7,966 nt of DNA, from the NCBI GenBank assembly GCA_963626085.1, contig CAVFVJ010000040.1:1-7966 (forward strand), given 5' to 3'. The notes under the pieces were generated by a model that ran no database searches, had not been told where the DNA came from, and worked only from the letters and a program-made list of their open reading frames with translations. Each line of letters opens with the position of its first letter. The stretch's first letter is position 1. The stretch is from Colivivens sp963626085. Lineage in GTDB: Bacteria > Bacteroidota > Bacteroidia > Bacteroidales > Bacteroidaceae. Below, in pieces: positions 1 through 4,527 of this stretch. Made by a program: the position numbers and the translations under genes.

Positions 1-1
1 G

Positions 2-97
2 ACAGAGGACAGCCTGAAGGCATATCGTGAGGTAAAGAACTCCATCGACACTGCCTTGGAAAGAGGGAGTGCAGAAGGAGAGAAAGAAACAACAAAC
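2..97 (+). pseudogene. C-terminal fragment of an Rpn/PD-(D/E)XK nuclease-family transposase
   Basis: The open frame entering from the left edge begins TEDSLKAYREVKNSIDT, then continues ALERGSAEGEKE. This matches the usual end of Bacteroidota Rpn/PDDEXK 'transposase' proteins: an ESLK-x-YRD-like helix followed by a Glu/Gly/Lys-rich tail with 'EGxxEG' spacing. In those proteins the tail continues as a lysine-rich helix. Here, after 'EGEKE' (about position 88), the sequence changes to a low-complexity linker (TTNPSPSNN), then the translated REP palindrome, then the RAYT. I infer that the Rpn gene was truncated when the RAYT/REP unit joined it, leaving the reading frame intact. The nuclease domain lies outside the window, so whether the gene is otherwise intact cannot be judged. 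Confidence 0.55.
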
Positions 98-745
98 CCA
101 AGCCCATCTAACAATAGATTACTGTGCGGTGGGACACCGCACCCACTAAAGTTCGTCAACAGGAAAGAGTATATACACATCACGGGTGATAAAATCCCAC
201 ATTGGAATCAAGTCAATTGTGTCCAGCTCGTATCATTCCGTTTGGCAGACTCCCTTCCTCAGTCAAAATTGCAGGAGTTTAGAAGGATCAAGGAGAAATG
301 GCTTGCGAAGCATCCCAAACCATGGGACACAGCCACGCAAGCTGAATACGAGACAGCCATAGGTGGTGTGATGGAAGAATTGATTGATGCTGGGTATGGC
401 GAGTGTCTATTGAAGGACAAAAGAGTCAGAGACATCATTGCAGGTTCCATCATGCACTTTGACAGCGAAAGATATGACATCCATGCCTTTGTCATCATGC
501 CAAATCATGTACATGTACTTCTGTCACCAAGAAACGGATATCAAATACAAGACATCGTGGGAAGATGGAAGAAATTCTCGGCACACGAGATAAACAAACT
601 GACAGACAGACAAGGACGTGTATGGGAGCGTGAGAGTTTCGATCATTTGGTAAGGAACGTGAGCAGCTACCAAGCCAAACTCGACTATATTGTCAACAAT
701 CCCGCCCATCTGCCAGCCGACACCTTCACACTTTATAGTAGGTGA
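2..745 (+). CDS. REP-associated tyrosine transposase (RAYT), in-frame with an upstream Rpn-like tail; 5' end outside window
   Basis: Single-strand DNA transposase of the HUH/Y1 (IS200/TnpA_REP) family, expected to nick and join DNA at REP palindromes. Counting residues from a TTG codon at 56: the typical family opening 'PHWNQ...FRLADSLPQ' is at about 48-69. The metal-binding HUH motif is H151-V-H153 in 'MPNHVHVLL'. W190 and the 'FDHLVRN' block follow, and the presumed catalytic tyrosine is Y211 in 'DYIVNNP', so the key residues are present. The start is the odd part. No in-frame ATG or GTG exists before about position 365, inside the domain; only TTG at 56 or CTG at 122 are available, without a clear ribosome site. 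The frame stays open to the window edge, so translation may begin upstream and give a fusion. Its TGA stop (743-745) lies inside a REP palindrome. Family assignment is firm; the start and expression are uncertain. Confidence 0.85.
   Translation, partial: TEDSLKAYREVKNSIDTALERGSAEGEKETTNPSPSNNRLLCGGTPHPLKFVNRKEYIHITGDKIPHWNQVNCVQLVSFRLADSLPQSKLQEFRRIKEKWLAKHPKPWDTATQAEYETAIGGVMEELIDAGYGECLLKDKRVRDIIAGSIMHFDSERYDIHAFVIMPNHVHVLLSPRNGYQIQDIVGRWKKFSAHEINKLTDRQGRVWERESFDHLVRNVSSYQAKLDYIVNNPAHLPADTFTLYSR
123..150 (-). repeat. REP palindrome, left copy
   Basis: Arms GTGCGGTG (124-131) and CACCGCAC (135-142) are perfectly complementary around a GGA spacer. CCAC follows at 143-146, so on the minus strand it reads GTGG then the palindrome, close to the canonical REP tetranucleotide GTAG. 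It is read through in frame by the RAYT open frame and would encode 'CGGTPHP'. It is a near copy of 931-958. Confidence 0.75.
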
Positions 746-760
746 CGTGTCCCACGTCAC
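738..760 (+). repeat. REP palindrome with GTAG tetranucleotide, opposite orientation, overlapping the RAYT stop codon
   Basis: GTAG at 738-741 directly precedes arms GTGACGTG (742-749) and CACGTCAC (753-760) around a TCC spacer. This is the standard REP layout of tetranucleotide plus imperfect or perfect hairpin. It lies in the opposite orientation to the REPs at 124-142 and 932-950 and has a different stem sequence. The transposase TGA stop (743-745) is within the left arm. It is followed by a run of ten A (761-770). Confidence 0.78.
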
Positions 761-780
761 AAAAAAAAAATAAACCAACG

Positions 781-890
781 TGTCCCACGTCACAACAGCA
801 GAAACTGGAGTGTCTCATGTCACAACAGCAGAAACTGGAGTGTCCCACGTCACAACAGCAGAAACTGGAGTGTCTCATGTCACAACAGCA
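781..890 (+). repeat. 30-bp tandem array carrying half-REP arms (3.7 copies)
   Basis: Units start at 781, 811, 841 and 871 (the last cut after 20 bp). Each is a right REP arm with its spacer (TGTCCCACGTCAC or TGTCTCATGTCAC) plus a constant AACAGCAGAAACTGGAG. Odd and even units differ by two C-to-T changes, giving a 60-bp higher-order period: 781-830 is identical to 841-890. An extra unspaced arm (CGTGTCCCACGTCAC) ends at 793 after the A-run. The left REP arm is replaced by CTGGAGTG, so the array units can no longer form the full stem. Small open frames across it on both strands are repeat artefacts. Confidence 0.85.
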
Positions 891-897
891 AAATAAT

Positions 898-916
898 GTG
901 CGGTGGGATATGGCAC
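898..916 (-). repeat. Decayed REP palindrome
   Basis: The left arm GTGCGGTG (898-905) and spacer GGA match the intact REPs, but the right arm reads TATGGCAC instead of CACCGCAC, so only the outer bases can pair. The upstream flank (AGCAAAATAAT) is nearly identical to that of the intact REP at 932 (AGCAAATAAT), which indicates a local duplication followed by decay. Confidence 0.55.
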
Positions 917-930
917 ACAATAGCAAATAA

Positions 931-958
931 TGTGCGGTGAGACACCGCACCTACTAGA
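931..958 (-). repeat. REP palindrome with GTAG tetranucleotide, right copy
   Basis: Arms GTGCGGTG (932-939) and CACCGCAC (943-950) pair perfectly around AGA. CTAC at 951-954 gives the canonical GTAG on the minus strand. It is the direct-repeat partner of 123-150 and is inverted relative to the REP at 738-760. Confidence 0.78.
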
Positions 959-986
959 CAAATCTGCATAGCTTTTCTTTTCGCCG

Positions 987-1039
987 CTGTCCGCCCTTTT
1001 TGCCAGCCTTTTTTTTTGGCTGGCTTTTTGGGCGGACAG
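987..1039 (+). terminator. Nested perfect inverted repeat; probable terminator between convergent genes, or DGR-type cruciform
   Basis: The outer arms CTGTCCGCCC (987-996) and GGGCGGACAG (1030-1039) and the inner arms GCCAGCC (1002-1008) and GGCTGGC (1018-1024) are both perfect. A T5/T5 internal loop separates them, and a T9 apical loop closes the structure. On the plus strand the inner GC stem followed by five T resembles a Rho-independent terminator for the RAYT transcript. On the minus strand, no U-tract follows either stem, so it is a poor classical terminator for the operon that ends 35 bp away. A hairpin placed just downstream of a C-terminal variable region is also a known feature of diversity-generating retroelements. 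The structure itself is certain; its role is not. Confidence 0.65.
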
Positions 1040-1073
1040 AGTAACTACTTCTTTTTCTTCTTTCTCTTGTTTT

Positions 1074-2573
1074 TTAAGGTTGAACTGGGAGGACGAGGCG
1101 CAGACCGAGGAAGCTGTCGGTAATGCCCGGCGAGTTGCCGTTCCGGTAAGACACACGGCAGTACCTGGCATCGTAGTTCCAGCTGCCACCACGGATGACG
1201 CGGGCAGAGCCTGAAGTAGCACCTGTAGGATTGGTCTGAGAAGTGGAGCTGTAACTTCCATACCAGTCACTGCACCATTCATAGACATTGCCGCTCATAT
1301 CATACAATCCCAACTCATTCGGTTGTTTTGTTCCGACTGCGTGAGTCTTGCTGCTACTGTTACTTCCATACCATGCCACGTCATCTATATTGTTACTGCC
1401 TGAGTACTTGTAACCCATGCTCTTGTTACCTCCACGGGCTGCGTACTCCCATTCCGCTTCTGTAGGCAGACGGAAATTCAGACCAGTCAACGAGTTCAAG
1501 CTTGTAATGAACGTCTGACAGTCATTCCATGAAACATATTCCACTGGAAGGTCATCTCCTTTGAAGTATGACGGATTGCTACCCATAACAGCTGTCCACT
1601 GAGCTTGAGTCACCTCATACATGCCAATCATAAAACTGCTGAGAGTGACACTGTGCGTCGGACTCTCATCACTTTCAGCATCACTGCCCTGCTCCGAGGT
1701 CGCACCCATCGTGAACGTACCGCCTTCAACAAACACCATAGCAATCTCCACACCTGCAGCCTTCACATACAGTCCGCTGCGCCAGCCGTTGTGTGATGAC
1801 TCCGTCGGTATCGCCATGTAGCCGCTTTCACCCACATTGAACATGCTGCTTGTGCAGGTGCGAGTGAAGGCATAACTGGAACTTATGGCACTGATTTTAC
1901 GCTTACTGTCCGTAAAGTATCCGTATATATAAGGTGTACTGCCAGTGGAAGCTACCGTTGATGAAATCATTGCATCTGAAGTTGTAAAGATGTTTGTTGC
2001 AGGATTGTAACTCTTGTACACCGTAATGCCAGTCAAGCCTACATCTGTGCCCGAACTGCCGGTGAAACGGATGCGCCCAGTCTTGGGCGACAGGATTGCG
2101 TTTACTACCAGTGCTCCGTCAGTGTAGCTGTAAGTGCCGTCCAGTGCCTCATAGATCTCTGTGTTTGAGTCCAGCGACACAAACGAAGAGGAAGACGAGG
2201 TGGCATTGACGAAGTAACGCGCCTCGCACTTCATGTCACTTCCTGTTGGAGGGAAATCGTCGTAACTGACTGACCAACCCGACGTACTGCTGTAAGTGGC
2301 GACACCAGGTATGGTGGCAGTACCGTTGTAGAACGTGAGGTAGATTCTGTCTCCGTCGCTCCACGAAGCGTCCTCAGCCCTTGTCCGTGCGTCAGCGGAT
2401 GTATGGTCAAAACCCACGACACCACCGACCAGTTCCATCTTTATCGTATGTTTGCCGTTTGTGTCTGTAGACTCCTTGTCCGACAAATCGTCAGAGGAGC
2501 ATGCGCCCAGGGAATAGACCAACGCAACTGCCATGAGCGTTTGAACAAAGATACGTACTTGTTTCATATTCAT
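1074..2573 (-). CDS. Surface lipoprotein with fimbrillin-like N-terminus and C-terminal FGE-sulfatase (CLec-fold) domain; candidate DGR target
   Basis: 499 residues. A lipoprotein signal ends at 'SLGAC' (C25), followed by SSDD, the acidic pattern linked to surface export in Bacteroidota. Residues about 40-260 carry a fimbrillin/Mfa-like signature ('TRAEDASWSDGDRIYLTF', 64-81). Residues 277-496 are a FGE-sulfatase domain: 'FVEGGTFTMG', 'YEVTQAQW', 'FRLPTEAEWEYAARGG', 'GLYDMSGNVYEWCSDWYG', 'RVIRGGSW', 'LGLRLVLP'. True FGE has two active-site cysteines in the GGS-xxC-xxxxC region. Here the first is Y467 and only C472 remains, so formylglycine formation is unlikely and a ligand-binding role is more plausible. 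It is the last gene of the minus-strand operon, 72 bp after the preceding stop. ATG codons at 2573 and 2567 are both possible starts. Domain calls are firm; the binding role is inferred. Confidence 0.9.
   Translation of the reverse strand: MNMKQVRIFVQTLMAVALVYSLGACSSDDLSDKESTDTNGKHTIKMELVGGVVGFDHTSADARTRAEDASWSDGDRIYLTFYNGTATIPGVATYSSTSGWSVSYDDFPPTGSDMKCEARYFVNATSSSSSFVSLDSNTEIYEALDGTYSYTDGALVVNAILSPKTGRIRFTGSSGTDVGLTGITVYKSYNPATNIFTTSDAMISSTVASTGSTPYIYGYFTDSKRKISAISSSYAFTRTCTSSMFNVGESGYMAIPTESSHNGWRSGLYVKAAGVEIAMVFVEGGTFTMGATSEQGSDAESDESPTHSVTLSSFMIGMYEVTQAQWTAVMGSNPSYFKGDDLPVEYVSWNDCQTFITSLNSLTGLNFRLPTEAEWEYAARGGNKSMGYKYSGSNNIDDVAWYGSNSSSKTHAVGTKQPNELGLYDMSGNVYEWCSDWYGSYSSTSQTNPTGATSGSARVIRGGSWNYDARYCRVSYRNGNSPGITDSFLGLRLVLPVQP
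1077..1180 (-). other. Candidate DGR variable region (VR) with invariant 3' end
   Basis: This spans roughly residues 465-499 of the FGE-domain lipoprotein. The positions expected to vary in CLec-fold DGR targets are Y467, D468, Y471, Y476, G479, I484, T485, D486, S487 and F488. Their codons are TAC, GAT, TAC, TAC, GGC, ATT, ACC, GAC, AGC and TTC. Every one ends in C or T and is reachable from AAC or AAT by changing only adenines. Unchanged AAC codons remain at N466, N478 and N480. The stretch ends with a GC-rich constant block encoding LGLRLVLPVQP, where an initiation-of-mutagenic-homing site would lie. Ordinary FGE-fold proteins can look similar, and no template repeat or reverse transcriptase is in the window. 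Confidence 0.5.
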
Positions 2574-2645
2574 ACCAAATTATTTGTTTGCTGTATATAA
2601 CATCATGTAATAACACTTCTCTATAACTCGAACACACATGTCAGC

Positions 2646-4475
2646 CTACCAGTTGCCCAGTCCGAAGAGCCCCACTTCCGGGTCGGGTTCCGGTTGCCAT
2701 GTACGCACCTTGATGACAGGCTTGTCTGGTTCGTCAAGATTGACCTGCAGATAAAGATACCCCTGGTCTCCGTAGTTGGTGGAGTAGTAGTCCTGCTTTA
2801 TCTGTATGCCGTATTCCTCTCCTTCCTTCGCCTTGCGTACGTCATTGTTGGCAAAACGGATGTTCACGAACTCGTTGCTATGGAAACAAGCCTCAAGGTT
2901 CTTCATGTATTGGTCCTTGCTGTACTGTGTCATTTTTACGTACTTCTCGTTATGGTAAGAAGTAGGTCTGTCCCCGACCTTGTTGTCTGCCACCATCCTC
3001 TTTGCCACATGGCCCACGATGATGACAGCGTCATCGTCGAAGATGGTACGGAGGTAGTCGATACGCCCCAGGGCGTATGCCGTCTTGTAGTTCTCAAGGA
3101 ACTGCATGATGGTATGACGTGCTATGGGAGTCCATGCGCCACGCTGCATGATGTCCTGCTTTGCCTTACTGTCGAGACCGAAGGCGATGCAGTCAATCTT
3201 GTTGTCCTTGTCGAAGGTGAATACCACATCCTCCACGAACTCCTTGCGCAGTCCCCTCTTGAAGGAGAACGACATCTGTATGCTCCGTGCGATGACATTG
3301 TCGCGCAACTGACTGAACGTGCAGTCCTTGGCATTGAGAATTCTCGCGTTGCCGTAATTCACGAGACGGGTGAACATGTCCCAGCCGTCATTGGAAAACA
3401 ACTGCTTCACACTGTCGTAGTCACGTTTCCGCACTGCCCCAAGCACCTGGTTCAGCATCTGGCGGTAAACTGCCTCGTCCTTGACAGCAAGCAGACTGTC
3501 ACTCTTCTGCACCTTTTCGGGCACGACTGCCACATCCACCTTAGACGACCTTGGTTTCCCCACCTGCACATTAGTCCTTGAGGCACGTATCGCCTGACCT
3601 TTCACTACACTCAACACACTCTGCATCTCTTGGTTGATATGAGCCTGTCCACGGTAGGCGTACTCATAGTTGATCTGTACATTTTCGGGAATCATACCCT
3701 TGGTAAACTCCATAGTGCCACGGCCGTCCTTGACACTACATATATTACTCCAGTTGCGTCCGTCAAAGTAGGTAAAGTCGAGTGTACTGACAGGCTGACC
3801 TTTATAAGTGAACATGAGGTCCACGTTGGTGTTGTCGTTGCCTGTCACCGTCACTTCCAAGTCCTTCATAAGGTCGGTAAGCCGCTGCGGAAGCCATGTC
3901 AGCGGACTGATTTCTTTGCCCGACTGCTCACTCGTATAAGTGAACGTTGCCGGGTGTTGCACCGACTTCAGTAGTGAGTATGCCCAGTAATAGTTGCGCA
4001 GTGCATCGTCTATCTTGCGTGCCTCTTCAGCCAGCATCCCCAAACGGATATACTCCTTGATGGTACGAATACGGCCTTCAAATATCTTGCTCAGTTCACT
4101 CCGTTTTACGAACCTGCCTATATGTGCCTGGTCGGGGTTGTTGTCGATGACCACACGCTCGGTATTGGTAAGCGTGGCAGATGAGTAGGTCTGCAGCTTC
4201 GAGTTGGTGTAGCTCGATGCATCGAGTTTACCGTTGGTGACACGCTCGTCCTCCGTTATGCTGAAGTCATTGCTCACTATCACCGATATCTTGCTTATCA
4301 GTGCAGCCAAAGCCTGCTGGTCAGCCTCCTCCACGGTCGCGCCCCACCCCTCACCCGAGAGATAAGTCTTGTTATCTGCCACGACCTCTTCCCAACTCTG
4401 CGAATAGGCAGATGAGAGTGTCAATGCCATTGCCCATAAAGCGAGCAGTCTTGTTTTTGTCAGTATCATTACCAT
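2646..4475 (-). CDS. Exported protein with LPP20-like N-terminal and NTF2-like C-terminal domains, function unknown
   Basis: 609 residues. A signal peptide (about 1-25, hydrophobic LLALWAMALTL, likely cleavage after 'SSAYS') without a lipobox cysteine suggests a periplasmic or secreted protein. Residues about 27-135 resemble LPP20-family domains: 'LSGEGWGATVEEADQQALAALISKIS' has the conserved G-x-G then an Ala/Gln-rich helix. Residues about 200-300 look like a beta-rich domain. Residues about 335-435 and 450-595 look like NTF2-like folds; the second is clearer ('FLENYKTAYALGRIDYLRTIFDDDAVIIVG', then strands ending 'VIKVRTWQPEPDPE'). NTF2-like domains often bind small ligands or act as protein scaffolds, but no catalytic residues can be assigned. 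It lies 52 bp after the BACON gene stop and 72 bp before the FGE lipoprotein, so it is probably co-transcribed. ATG codons at 4475 and 4469 are alternative starts. Confidence 0.85.
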   Translation of the reverse strand: MVMILTKTRLLALWAMALTLSSAYSQSWEEVVADNKTYLSGEGWGATVEEADQQALAALISKISVIVSNDFSITEDERVTNGKLDASSYTNSKLQTYSSATLTNTERVVIDNNPDQAHIGRFVKRSELSKIFEGRIRTIKEYIRLGMLAEEARKIDDALRNYYWAYSLLKSVQHPATFTYTSEQSGKEISPLTWLPQRLTDLMKDLEVTVTGNDNTNVDLMFTYKGQPVSTLDFTYFDGRNWSNICSVKDGRGTMEFTKGMIPENVQINYEYAYRGQAHINQEMQSVLSVVKGQAIRASRTNVQVGKPRSSKVDVAVVPEKVQKSDSLLAVKDEAVYRQMLNQVLGAVRKRDYDSVKQLFSNDGWDMFTRLVNYGNARILNAKDCTFSQLRDNVIARSIQMSFSFKRGLRKEFVEDVVFTFDKDNKIDCIAFGLDSKAKQDIMQRGAWTPIARHTIMQFLENYKTAYALGRIDYLRTIFDDDAVIIVGHVAKRMVADNKVGDRPTSYHNEKYVKMTQYSKDQYMKNLEACFHSNEFVNIRFANNDVRKAKEGEEYGIQIKQDYYSTNYGDQGYLYLQVNLDEPDKPVIKVRTWQPEPDPEVGLFGLGNW

Positions 4476-4527
4476 ATTCTGTCTTTACCTTGTTATACTG
4501 TTACCAATCCTTTCCTTATGTCATTAC

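Larger units (their letters stand above)
123..958 (+). mobile_element. RAYT/REP unit (transposase gene bounded by directly repeated REP palindromes)
   Basis: The stretches 123-150 and 931-958 are direct copies of one 28-bp sequence, differing at three positions. Each holds an 8-bp/3-nt/8-bp palindrome followed on the right by CCAC or CTAC (minus strand GTGG or GTAG). They enclose the RAYT gene and an inverted REP plus tandem array. RAYT genes are known to sit among their own REPs, usually as domesticated or non-autonomous arrangements. The boundaries are my inference from the outermost REPs; no target-site duplication is visible. Confidence 0.6.

Noticed and set aside
761..770. A10 tract after the REP at 742-760 as part of a terminator or phase-variable switch
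   Set aside because: As RNA the tract is A after the hairpin on the plus strand, and U before the hairpin on the minus strand, so it is not a Rho-independent terminator; it lies outside any coding frame, so no switch can be supported.
781..890. CRISPR-like look of a 30-bp repeated element
   Set aside because: There are no unique spacers; units abut directly and the whole unit is repeated. No cas genes in the window.
742..950. Small open frames on both strands across the REP/tandem array (62 and 74 codons, Cys/Gln-rich)
   Set aside because: They are translations of the 30-bp repeat, whose length is a multiple of three and so stays open; no start context or domain.
1074..2573. Active formylglycine-generating enzyme / sulfatase-modifying factor
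   Set aside because: The first of the two catalytic cysteines is replaced by tyrosine, and a fimbrillin-like N-terminus on a lipoprotein fits a binding role better.
2574..2645. Promoter between the LPP20-like and FGE-fold genes
   Set aside because: No convincing Bacteroides-type TAnnTTTG element at a usable distance from the start; the AT-rich stretch alone is not enough.
2694..3581. 295-codon open frame on the plus strand
   Set aside because: It lies antisense within the LPP20/NTF2-like gene, has no recognisable domain, and the minus-strand product has a clear signal peptide and domains.
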